NCBI GenBank assembly: GCA_013204495.1
Contig: JABMNQ010000154.1
Coordinates: 1-9,438, forward strand
DNA: 9,438 nucleotides
Direction of reading: 5' to 3'
From: Candidatus Pelagibacter sp.
GTDB taxonomy: Bacteria > Pseudomonadota > Alphaproteobacteria > Pelagibacterales > Pelagibacteraceae
The translations under genes and the position numbers were made by a program. Positions 1 to 6,338 of this stretch are shown piece after piece. Every line of letters starts with the position of its first letter. The first letter of the stretch is position 1. The notes beneath the pieces are model-generated. The model had not been told where the DNA came from. It did no database searches and saw only the letters and a list, made by a program, of their open reading frames with translations.

Positions 1-199
1 AGTTTATCTTTGGCCTAAAAATTAAAAAATAAACTCCCATAGCTATAAAATGAAAGAAAAACCTCCCCCACACAGCCTGCGTAACCGGCATAACACTACC
101 TAAAAATTTTGCTAAGGAATCCATACACACAAACATAAAAAATCCTGTTGAGGTTAATAAAACTATTTTTAATAGAGGGGCTTTTTTATTTTGTGTCAT
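1..199 (-). CDS. DMT/EamA-family permease, N-terminal part (truncated by window edge)
   Basis: Reading the minus strand from an ATG at 199-197 gives 66 open codons up to the window edge. The product begins MTQNKKAPLLKIVLLTSTGF. Residues about 10-27 are hydrophobic and match the first helix of drug/metabolite transporters. They are followed by DSLAKFLG (28-35), then PVTQAVWGRFFFHF (38-51) and a second hydrophobic helix. The 'D-x-x-A-K ... P-V-x-Q-x-x-W-x-R-(x)-x-F-H-F' pattern is typical of the start of EamA-domain inner-membrane permeases, which usually have ten helices and about 300 residues. The gene starts 18 bp after the stop of the minus-strand UxaA-family dehydratase, so the two are probably co-transcribed. 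That suggests the permease carries a substrate or product of that enzyme, but this is inference from context. No clear Shine-Dalgarno precedes the ATG. The family call is fairly secure and the substrate is unknown. Confidence 0.75.
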   Translation of the reverse strand, partial: MTQNKKAPLLKIVLLTSTGFFMFVCMDSLAKFLGSVMPVTQAVWGRFFFHFIAMGVYFLIFRPKIN

Positions 200-217
200 T
201 AGTTGAGTAAAAAATAT

Positions 218-1726
218 TTACATCACCACTCCAACTTGCCAAGGGTTAAACTCTTCATCGCCATAGCCATTAAGCTCACTTTTGGTAGGACTACCAGAGG
301 CAGTAGTAATCACTAGTTCAAAAATTTTTTTTCCAACTTCTTCTATTTCTTCTTTACCTTCTATAATTGTCCCACAATTAATATCCATGTCCTCAATCAT
401 CTTCTCATACATAGTGGTGTTAGTTGATAGCTTTAAACTAGGCACAGGCTTACACCCAAAACAAGAACCTCGTCCAGTTGTGAAACATATTACATTTGCA
501 CCAGATGCCACTTGACCTGTTACAGAAACAGGATCGTAACCTGGCGAATCCATAAAATTAAATCCTTTGTTTTTTAAGGGTTCAGCGTAACTTAAAACAT
601 CTTCTAAAATAGAATTTCCACTTTTAGCAACTGCACCTAATGATTTTTCAAGAATTGTAGTTAGTCCACCTTTTTTATTTCCTGGTGCTGGATTATTGTC
701 CATAGAGCTATTATTTATAGATGTGTAGTGCTGCCACCATTTAATTTTAGCTATTAGTTTATCTGCCGTTTCTTGTTTATTTGCTCTATTAATCAATAAA
801 TGTTCTGCACCATAAATTTCTGGTGTTTCTGATAAAATAGAACTACCCCCTTGCTTAACTAGCATATCAGCCGCAACCCCCAAAGCAGGATTTGCCGAAA
901 TTCCAGAATAACCATCAGACCCTCCACATTGTAGTGCTAAAGTTATATTATTAACTGATAAAGGTTCTCTTTTTATATTATTTGAAACAACTAATAGATT
1001 TTTGATTTCACTTAAAACTTTATTAACAATTTTTTTTGTTCCACCTTCATCCTGTATTGTTAAAAAGTGAATACGATCATGCTGTTTTACATTATCTTTG
1101 AATATATCAACTTGAGCACACTCACAGCCTAATCCTAGTACAAATACATGAGAAAAATTTGGGTGATTTTTAAAACCATCAATTGTTCTTTGAAATATTT
1201 GCATTCCTTCACTTTCTGTATTCATTCCACATCCAGTTGAGTGAGTTATTGGCACTATTCCATCTATATTTGGAAAATCCTTTAAAATATTACTTTGTTT
1301 GATTTTTTCAGAAATCATCTTAGTAACAGTGGCAGAACAATTTACTGTACTTATAATTCCTATATAGTTCCTTGTAGCTACCTGACCATTGTCTCTCATT
1401 ATACCGTTAAAAAATAATTCACTTTTTTCATTTATAATTGATTTCTTTTCTATAACTTTAAATTTTCTATCAAAATCTTTAAACTCTAAATTATGTGAGT
1501 GAACATGTTCGCCAGGATTAATATTTTTAGAGGCAAATCCTATAATCTGGTCATACTTGATAACTGGATCACCTTTATTTACAGTTTTTAAACAAATCTT
1601 ATGACCAAAAGGTATGTCATCAATACTTGAAATATTTTGACCTTCAATTTTTGTTTTAGCTGGAATTATAAATGGTGTGACACCAACGTTATCATTTTTG
1701 TTTAAAACTATTATATTATTTTGCAT
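218..1726 (-). CDS. UxaA/GarD-family sugar-acid dehydratase (altronate or galactarate dehydratase type)
   Basis: This 502-residue protein is the usual full length for the altronate/galactarate dehydratase family (E. coli UxaA and GarD are about 495-523). These iron-dependent cytosolic enzymes remove water from a hexonate or hexarate to give a 2-keto-3-deoxy acid. The N-terminal SAF domain spans about residues 8-80 and includes GHKICL (41-46) and the His-rich PGEHVHSHN (71-79). The large domain carries HSTGCGMN (162-169), GLGCE (198-202), QCGGSDGYSG (266-275), NPAPGNKKGG (345-354) and TGRGSCFGCKPVPS (417-430). The tail has DINCGTI (448-454) and EEIEEVG (459-465), which recall GarD more than UxaA. 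Substrate is therefore undecided between altronate, galactarate and a related acid. SuyAB sulfolactate lyases are relatives but are normally split in two. The gene is transcribed divergently from the IlvD/Edd gene and heads a minus-strand pair with a DMT permease. The ATG fits the expected family N terminus. Confidence 0.88.
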   Translation of the reverse strand: MQNNIIVLNKNDNVGVTPFIIPAKTKIEGQNISSIDDIPFGHKICLKTVNKGDPVIKYDQIIGFASKNINPGEHVHSHNLEFKDFDRKFKVIEKKSIINEKSELFFNGIMRDNGQVATRNYIGIISTVNCSATVTKMISEKIKQSNILKDFPNIDGIVPITHSTGCGMNTESEGMQIFQRTIDGFKNHPNFSHVFVLGLGCECAQVDIFKDNVKQHDRIHFLTIQDEGGTKKIVNKVLSEIKNLLVVSNNIKREPLSVNNITLALQCGGSDGYSGISANPALGVAADMLVKQGGSSILSETPEIYGAEHLLINRANKQETADKLIAKIKWWQHYTSINNSSMDNNPAPGNKKGGLTTILEKSLGAVAKSGNSILEDVLSYAEPLKNKGFNFMDSPGYDPVSVTGQVASGANVICFTTGRGSCFGCKPVPSLKLSTNTTMYEKMIEDMDINCGTIIEGKEEIEEVGKKIFELVITTASGSPTKSELNGYGDEEFNPWQVGVVM

Positions 1727-1793
1727 TTTATAATATAGTTTAGTAAATTATACTTAATATAACAAAGGGTATTTTCAATAAAATATTTTAATT
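1727..1793. promoter_or_regulatory. Divergent intergenic region with candidate overlapping promoters
   Basis: This 67-bp, nearly pure A/T gap separates the minus-strand UxaA-family gene from the plus-strand IlvD/Edd gene, so it must serve both directions unless transcripts enter from outside. On the minus strand a perfect TATAAT lies at 1752-1747 with TTGAAA at 1778-1773; the 20-bp spacing is longer than ideal. On the plus strand TATACT lies at 1749-1754, overlapping the minus-strand -10, and another TATAAT lies at 1729-1734. Neither plus-strand site has a good -35 box. TTTA-G-TAAA (1739-1747) is a short palindrome near the centre. Such matches arise easily by chance in AT-rich DNA, so the region is a confident promoter location by layout only and the individual boxes are weak. 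Confidence 0.4.
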
Positions 1794-3569
1794 ATGCGAA
1801 AAAAAAATTTAAGGAGCCGACAATGGTTTGATAATCCTAAAGACCCTGAGATGACAGCTCTATATCTTGAAAGATATCTAAATTATGGTTTAACAAGAAA
1901 AGAATTACAGTCTGGTAACCCAATTATTGGTATAGCGCAATCTGGTAGTGATTTATCACCATGCAACAGACATTTTCTATCTTTGAGTAATAGAATTAAA
2001 GATGGAATTAGAAGAGCAGGAGGTATTCCAATGGAATTTCCAACTCACCCAATTCAAGAAACCGGAAAAAGACCAACAGCAATGCTTGATAGAAATTTAT
2101 CTTACTTATCTTTAGTTGAGGTTCTTTATGGCTATCCAATTGATGGAGTAATTTTAACAACTGGTTGTGATAAAACAACTCCTGCTGCATTAATGGCAGC
2201 CGCTACTGTAAATATTCCGGCAATTGTTTTATCTGGAGGTCCAATGTTGGATGGAGTTTACAAAGGTAAGTTGGCTGGGTCAGGAATGGTTGTTTGGGAA
2301 GCAAGAAAACTATTAGGTAAAGGTGAAATTAATTATGATGAATTTATGGATATGGTTGCATCATCTGCACCAAGTATAGGTCATTGCAATACTATGGGTA
2401 CTGCTTCATCTATGAATTCAGTTGCTGAAGCTTTAGGAATGTCTTTAACAGGATGTGCTGTAATCCCAGCACCATATAAGGAAAGAGAACAGATTTCTTA
2501 TGAAACGGGAAAAAGAATAGTGTCTATGGTTCATGAGGATCTTACACCATCTAAGATAATGATACGTAAAGCATTTGAGAATGCAGTCATAGTTGCCAGT
2601 GCTATTGGTGGCTCTAGTAACTGCACAACTCACCTAAGTGCAATTGCAAAACATATGGGAATTAAATTTGACTTATCTAATTGGCAAAAATTAGGACATG
2701 AAATTCCGTTATTAGTAAATTGCCAACCAGCTGGTGAATATTTAATGGAAAGTTTTTATAGAGCAGGGGGAGTTCCTGCTGTTATGCAAGAGTTAATAAA
2801 GCATAAAAAGATCCACACTAATATAATGACTGTCTCAGGTAAGACTGTCGGTATTAATTTAAAAAGAAAAATCAAAACTGATAATAAAGTTATAAAAACT
2901 TTTAAAGATTGTTTAACTGAAAAAGCTGGATTTTTAGTTATGAAAAGTAATTTTTTTGATAGCGCAATAATGAAAACTTCAGTAATTAGTAAAGAATTTA
3001 GAGAGAGGTTTTTGTCAGACCCCAGAAAACCCAATGTTTTTACTGGAAAAACGGTAGTTTTTGAAGGTCCCGAAGATTATCATAAAAGAATTAATAGTAA
3101 AAAATTAAAGATAGATCAAAATTCAATTTTGATCATAAGAGGATGTGGGCCGATTGGCTATCCTGGGGCAGCTGAAGTTGTTAATATGCAACCACCTAAT
3201 AAGCTTTTAAAAAAAGGGATAAATGCACTACCAACACTTGGAGATGGAAGGCAAAGTGGAACTTCAGAAAGTCCATCAATACTTCATGTTTCACCAGAGT
3301 CTGCTGTGGGTGGTGATTTAGCAATTGTTAAAACAGGCGATCAAATGACAATAGATTTAAATAAAAGAAGAGTAGATCTATTAATCTCACAAACAGAATT
3401 TAAAAAACGTAGAAAGAAAAAGAAAATACCTAAGTTTGAAAATCAAACGCCATGGCAAGAGATATTTAGAAATACTGTTGGACAATTAGATGATGGAGCT
3501 TGTATTAATTCTAAAGGTGTGTATTTAGATATTACCAACAAAAAAGGGCTACCAAGAAACTCACATTAA
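1794..3569 (+). CDS. IlvD/Edd-family sugar-acid (aldonate) dehydratase, pentonate-dehydratase branch
   Basis: The 591-residue cytosolic enzyme is predicted to dehydrate an aldonic acid (L-arabinonate, D-xylonate, fuconate or similar) to its 2-keto-3-deoxy form using a [2Fe-2S] cluster and Mg2+. Three cysteines that fit the cluster ligands are C57 (in DLSPCNRH), C125 (in TTGCDKTTP) and C198 (in SIGHCNT). Their spacing equals that recalled for Rhizobium L-arabinonate dehydratase (59/127/200) and Caulobacter D-xylonate dehydratase (60/128/201). K127 matches the carbamylated metal-site lysine, and S488 in GDGRQSGTS matches the catalytic serine. The length and the C-terminal PRNSH tail favour the sugar-acid branch over dihydroxyacid dehydratase IlvD or the longer YjhG type. 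The start at 1794 keeps the family-typical LRS-x-x-WF (residues 6-12). An out-of-frame AAGGAG inside codons 6-8 is not its ribosome site. The 2-hydroxyacid dehydrogenase follows after 1 bp. The exact substrate is not resolvable here. Confidence 0.9.
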   Translation: MRKKNLRSRQWFDNPKDPEMTALYLERYLNYGLTRKELQSGNPIIGIAQSGSDLSPCNRHFLSLSNRIKDGIRRAGGIPMEFPTHPIQETGKRPTAMLDRNLSYLSLVEVLYGYPIDGVILTTGCDKTTPAALMAAATVNIPAIVLSGGPMLDGVYKGKLAGSGMVVWEARKLLGKGEINYDEFMDMVASSAPSIGHCNTMGTASSMNSVAEALGMSLTGCAVIPAPYKEREQISYETGKRIVSMVHEDLTPSKIMIRKAFENAVIVASAIGGSSNCTTHLSAIAKHMGIKFDLSNWQKLGHEIPLLVNCQPAGEYLMESFYRAGGVPAVMQELIKHKKIHTNIMTVSGKTVGINLKRKIKTDNKVIKTFKDCLTEKAGFLVMKSNFFDSAIMKTSVISKEFRERFLSDPRKPNVFTGKTVVFEGPEDYHKRINSKKLKIDQNSILIIRGCGPIGYPGAAEVVNMQPPNKLLKKGINALPTLGDGRQSGTSESPSILHVSPESAVGGDLAIVKTGDQMTIDLNKRRVDLLISQTEFKKRRKKKKIPKFENQTPWQEIFRNTVGQLDDGACINSKGVYLDITNKKGLPRNSH

Positions 3570-3570
3570 T

Positions 3571-4539
3571 ATGAAACCAAGAATTTTAGTAACAAGAAAA
3601 TTATCAGATGGTGCAGAAGCAAAATTAAAACAAGATTTTGATGTAACGTTGAATCTTAAAGATGAGCCCATTCCAACTGACGAACTTATAAAAATGGCAA
3701 ATGAGTATGATGGTTTTATTTCAACTGGATTTGATAAAATAGGTGAAGATTTTTTTAAAGATCTAAATGGAAAACTAAAAATAATTGCTCAAGTTGGTGT
3801 AGGGTATGATAATATTTCAATAAAATCTGCTGAAAGTAAAAAAATTAAGATAACGAATACGCCAAATGTATTAAATGAAGCTGTTGCCGAAACAACTATT
3901 CTTTTAATCTTAGCTGCTTCAAGAAGGATTGGAGAGGCTTACAATTTAGTTAGATCTGGAAAATGGAAAGATCAAAAACCTGATTTAACAAAATTTATGG
4001 TAGGAAATTCAGTTACAGGAAAAACACTTGGTATAATTGGTATGGGTAGAATTGGTAGAATTGTTGCAAAATGTGCAAAAGCATTTGGATTGAAAATTAT
4101 TTACTATAACAGAAGTAGACTTTCTGAAGATTTAGAGGATGGGGCAAAATATTTTTCCGATATTAATTCAATGATGCCTGAGTGTGATTTTGTAAGCATA
4201 CATACTCCGGCTACAGCTGAAACAAAACATATATTAAATGCGACCACTATTAATTTATTACCAAAGCATGCTGTTGTTATAAACACATCAAGAGGATCAA
4301 CTATTGATGATGAAGCATTAATAGATGCTCTTCAAAATAATAAAATTTATGCTGCGGGACTAGATGTTTTTAATAATGAACCTAATCTTGATGAAAGATA
4401 TATGAAACTAGACAATTGTTTTGTTTTACCTCATGTGGGAAGTGCAACACACGAAACTCGCTTAGCAATGAGCATGATGGCAGTTGATAACATTTTTTGT
4501 TATTTTAATAACAAACCATTGCTATCAGAAGTAGTCTAA
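3571..4539 (+). CDS. D-isomer-specific 2-hydroxyacid dehydrogenase (GhrB-like glyoxylate/hydroxypyruvate reductase)
   Basis: This 322-residue protein has the normal length and architecture of the D-2-hydroxyacid dehydrogenase family. The substrate domain includes VGVGYDN (75-81). The Rossmann dinucleotide fold has GMGRIG (157-162). The expected catalytic residues are present: R241 in NTSRG, E270 in NNEP and H288 in PHVGSAT. At the end of the second Rossmann strand the sequence is N180-R181-S182 rather than an acidic residue, which favours NADP(H) over NAD(H), as in GhrB-type glyoxylate/hydroxypyruvate reductases. It would reduce glyoxylate or hydroxypyruvate in the cytosol, or work in reverse on a related 2-hydroxy acid. 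It starts 1 bp after the IlvD/Edd stop with no visible Shine-Dalgarno, so translational coupling is likely. A role in recycling C2 or C3 products of the sugar-acid route is inference; formate or phosphoglycerate dehydrogenase is less likely because extra domains are absent. Confidence 0.87.
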   Translation: MKPRILVTRKLSDGAEAKLKQDFDVTLNLKDEPIPTDELIKMANEYDGFISTGFDKIGEDFFKDLNGKLKIIAQVGVGYDNISIKSAESKKIKITNTPNVLNEAVAETTILLILAASRRIGEAYNLVRSGKWKDQKPDLTKFMVGNSVTGKTLGIIGMGRIGRIVAKCAKAFGLKIIYYNRSRLSEDLEDGAKYFSDINSMMPECDFVSIHTPATAETKHILNATTINLLPKHAVVINTSRGSTIDDEALIDALQNNKIYAAGLDVFNNEPNLDERYMKLDNCFVLPHVGSATHETRLAMSMMAVDNIFCYFNNKPLLSEVV

Positions 4540-4555
4540 TGTTCACAACCTAAAG

Positions 4556-4583
4556 TTGTTTCAAGATAATAATTATATATACT
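4556..4583 (+). promoter_or_regulatory. Candidate sigma-70 promoter upstream of dctP
   Basis: TTGTTT at 4556-4561 and TATACT at 4578-4583 are separated by 16 bp. Transcription from here would begin near 4590 and leave an untranslated leader of about 80 nt before dctP. The 131-bp gap is the longest in the plus-strand run, and periplasmic binding-protein genes often have their own promoter, which supports a start in this gap. The -35 matches only the TTG, so the exact position is uncertain. Confidence 0.3.
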
Positions 4584-4600
4584 CACTTTACTAGTGATAC

Positions 4601-4620
4601 TTTTTACTTTGTTTTTACTT
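4601..4620. repeat. 9-bp direct repeat, one helical turn apart, upstream of dctP
   Basis: TTTTTACTT occurs at 4601-4609 and again at 4612-4620, an 11-bp period that places both copies on the same face of the DNA. Two looser relatives lie nearby (TTTACTA at 4587-4593 and TTTTAGTACTT at 4630-4640). Just upstream, TCACT (4583-4587) and AGTGA (4593-4597) could form a small 5-bp hairpin. The arrangement could be an operator or a leader RNA element, but the sequence is low in complexity and no function is assigned. Confidence 0.4.
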
Positions 4621-4657
4621 CTCTTTGTGTTTTAGTACTTATTCAAATAAACAAACC

Positions 4658-4665
4658 AAGAAGGA
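4658..4665 (+). promoter_or_regulatory. Ribosome binding site of dctP
   Basis: AAGAAGGA precedes the dctP ATG with a 5-nt spacer. It is one of only two convincing Shine-Dalgarno sequences before a gene start in the window and fits a highly translated binding protein. It fixes the start at 4671. Confidence 0.7.
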
Positions 4666-4670
4666 AAATA

Positions 4671-5687
4671 ATGTTTAAATTAATAACAAAAACTATAGCT
4701 GCAGTAGCTATTGTTTCAGTTGCTTTGTTTGGCTCTGCTAACGCAAAGACTTTAAAGATTGAAACTCACTTTACTGCTAATTCACCAAATGGTGAAGTTG
4801 CAGCTCAATTTGCTAAAAATGTGGAGATGTTTTCTGGTGGAAGCTTAAAAGTAGAAATGTTCTACTCATCTTCTATTTCAGGAAAATCTGCTGAGGTATT
4901 TAACTCTGCACAAACTGGAATTATTGACTGTGATATGACTGGTGCTGGTTACCAAACTGGTAAGAATGCAGCATTTCAATTTGCAGGAGATGTAATGGGT
5001 GGATATGATAACCCTTATCAACAATATGATTTCTTAAAGTTCCCTGGAGCTCAAGATGCTGTTGATAATCTTTACAACAAATATGGAATGACACTTATTG
5101 GTTGGTGGATACCTGGACATGAGTCACTTATTTCAAGTATTCCAATTCCAGATGTAGCATCTATCAAAGACTTTAAATTTAGATCGCCTCCAGGAATGGA
5201 AACTATGATATTTGCTGATTTGGGTGCTAAACCAATCGTAATGGATTTTGGTGAAGTTCCAACTGCTTTACAAACTGGTCTAATTGATGGTGCTGACTAT
5301 TCTAGTTTAGCAACTAACACTGCAGGTGGACACTATGAGAATAATAAATATGCTACATATCCTGGTTTTCACTCTATGCCAGCTGACCATTTAGCTTGTA
5401 ATACTAAAGTTTGGAATAAGCTAAAAGCTCACGAAAAAGGAGCAATGAAGGCTGGAATAGAAATCGCTGGTAGAACTATCACTAGCTTGGTTGAGAGAGA
5501 AAACGTAAAAGCTGTTAATCAATTAGCAGGTATGGGTGTTACTCTTCATGACTGGGCTCCAAAAGATAGAGCTATGTTCAGAGCTTCAGCTCTTAAGGCT
5601 TGGGAAACTTGGAAGGATAAATCTCCTGAGGCTGCTCAACTTATTGAGATGCACAAATCTTACATGAAAGCTAACGGTATCCTATAA
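4671..5687 (+). CDS. dctP: TRAP transporter periplasmic solute-binding protein (DctP family)
   Basis: The 338-residue precursor is the extracytoplasmic receptor of a tripartite ATP-independent periplasmic transporter. A Sec signal peptide occupies residues 1-25: lysines at 3 and 7, a hydrophobic core 8-20, and an ANA signal-peptidase I site before K26. The mature protein has the DctP fold signals, including KTLKIETHF at its start, FRSPPGME (170-177) with R171 at the position of the conserved carboxylate-binding arginine, and GEVPTALQTGLIDGAD (194-209). The conserved arginine points to a carboxylate ligand, fitting the sugar-acid enzymes around it. Tryptophans 145-146 may line the pocket. The gene has its own good ribosome site, and its codons look richer in TTC, TAC and AAC than its neighbours (judged by eye), as expected for an abundant protein. 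A terminator hairpin separates it from dctQM. The family is sure; the ligand is unknown. Confidence 0.93.
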   Translation: MFKLITKTIAAVAIVSVALFGSANAKTLKIETHFTANSPNGEVAAQFAKNVEMFSGGSLKVEMFYSSSISGKSAEVFNSAQTGIIDCDMTGAGYQTGKNAAFQFAGDVMGGYDNPYQQYDFLKFPGAQDAVDNLYNKYGMTLIGWWIPGHESLISSIPIPDVASIKDFKFRSPPGMETMIFADLGAKPIVMDFGEVPTALQTGLIDGADYSSLATNTAGGHYENNKYATYPGFHSMPADHLACNTKVWNKLKAHEKGAMKAGIEIAGRTITSLVERENVKAVNQLAGMGVTLHDWAPKDRAMFRASALKAWETWKDKSPEAAQLIEMHKSYMKANGIL

Positions 5688-5705
5688 TTAACGTTATCCT
5701 ATAAT
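5672..5705. repeat. 17-bp tandem duplication spanning the dctP stop codon
   Basis: TAACGGTATCCTATAAT (5672-5688) is followed immediately by TAACGTTATCCTATAAT (5689-5705), with one mismatch. The dctP stop codon TAA (5685-5687) lies in the first copy, so the second copy is untranslated. Each copy ends in TATAAT, but no good -35 is placed before either, so promoter activity is not claimed. It looks like a recent slippage or tandem duplication just upstream of the terminator hairpin. Confidence 0.75.
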
Positions 5706-5728
5706 TATAGGCAAACAATAAAATCTTG

Positions 5729-5754
5729 AAGGGCCTGAAAAGGCCCTTTTTTTT
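5729..5754 (+). terminator. Rho-independent terminator or attenuator between dctP and dctQ
   Basis: AAGGGCCT (5729-5736), a GAAA tetraloop (5737-5740) and AGGCCCTT (5741-5748) form a perfect 8-bp stem with a GC-rich core. An uninterrupted run of eight T begins within the 3' arm (5747-5754). In DNA this AT-rich the stem stands out sharply. It lies 41 bp after the dctP stop and 13 bp before the dctQ start. It probably ends most dctP transcripts while allowing some read-through into dctQM, or stabilises the dctP 3' end. Confidence 0.88.
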
Positions 5755-5767
5755 AAATAAAAAAATT

Positions 5768-6337
5768 ATGCTTGATAAATCATTACAAGAACAAACAGAA
5801 AAAGTTGCAAGCAAAGATAGTTTCCCAATTAATTGGGTTGATAGAATTACTTTATTCATAAGTCACACTATTAAATACTTAATCCCAGTTATTGTGATTG
5901 TGATGATGTATGAAATTTTTATGAGATATATAATAGGAAAACCTACGATGTGGGTAAATGAGCTATCCTTATGGTTGGCTGGCATAATTTATTTAGTTGG
6001 CGGAATATATGCAACAAGACTTAGAAGTCATATAAGAATTGTAATGTTATATGACCATGTAAGTAGACCTACGCAAAGAATTTTTGATTTAATAAGTACT
6101 ATTGTTATTGTGTTGTTTGCTTCAGCTGTAATATATGGAGGTTGGGAAGACGCACATAGATCATTTACTACATGGGAAAGATTTGCAACTTATTGGGATC
6201 CACCAATCCCTGCCATTATGAAGCCACTTACACTTATATGTGTATTTCTTATTGCAGTTCAAACGGTAAATAACTTAATCATAGATTGGAAAAATCCAAA
6301 AGAAAAACAATACAACCCAGCTAAAGATTTAGAATAA
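5768..6337 (+). CDS. dctQ: TRAP transporter small membrane subunit (DctQ family)
   Basis: With the ATG at 5768 the product is 189 residues, normal for a DctQ subunit, which sits in the inner membrane beside DctM and helps couple it to the binding protein. Four hydrophobic segments lie near residues 28-54, 62-84, 103-124 and 150-172. The segment after the first helix carries W62-x-x-E65, and the second helix ends in RLRSHIRI (84-91), a typical DctQ cytoplasmic loop. A longer reading exists from a TTG at 5726, but its first 14 codons run through the terminator hairpin and T-run, so that extension is rejected. No strong Shine-Dalgarno is visible before 5768. dctM follows after a 1-bp gap. Family assignment is firm; the substrate follows the binding protein and is unknown. 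Confidence 0.9.
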   Translation: MLDKSLQEQTEKVASKDSFPINWVDRITLFISHTIKYLIPVIVIVMMYEIFMRYIIGKPTMWVNELSLWLAGIIYLVGGIYATRLRSHIRIVMLYDHVSRPTQRIFDLISTIVIVLFASAVIYGGWEDAHRSFTTWERFATYWDPPIPAIMKPLTLICVFLIAVQTVNNLIIDWKNPKEKQYNPAKDLE

Positions 6338-6338
6338 A

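Noticed and set aside
282..515. Plus-strand open frame of 77 codons inside the UxaA-family gene
   Set aside because: It is antisense to a well-conserved coding region, has no ribosome site and shows no recognisable motif. It is a shadow of the real gene.
218..1726. UxaA-family gene as a sulfolactate sulfo-lyase (SuyAB)
   Set aside because: SuyA and SuyB are usually separate SAF and large-domain proteins. Here both domains are fused at normal altronate/galactarate dehydratase length, and the neighbours are sugar-acid genes, not sulfonate genes.
2008..3034. Three minus-strand open frames (2008-2190, 2445-2633, 2756-3034) inside the IlvD/Edd gene
   Set aside because: All lie opposite conserved dehydratase sequence, with compositions typical of antisense frames in AT-rich DNA and no domain signal.
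4104..4286. Minus-strand open frame inside the 2-hydroxyacid dehydrogenase gene
   Set aside because: It lies antisense to the Rossmann and catalytic region, with no supporting start signal or family resemblance.
4545..4559. ACAAC-CTAAA-GTTGT hairpin after the 2-hydroxyacid dehydrogenase stop as a terminator
   Set aside because: The stem is only 5 bp and is not followed by a T-run, so it does not meet the pattern of an intrinsic terminator.
5659..5688. Possible promoter CTTACA (5659-5664) plus TATAAT (5683-5688) giving a short RNA ending at the hairpin near 5755
   Set aside because: The -35 is weak and inside coding sequence, the spacing is 18 bp, and AT-rich DNA yields such matches often. 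There is not enough to call a small RNA without transcript data.
5671..5859. Minus-strand open frame across the dctP-dctQ junction
   Set aside because: It runs through the terminator hairpin and the dctQ N terminus and has no ribosome site or family resemblance.
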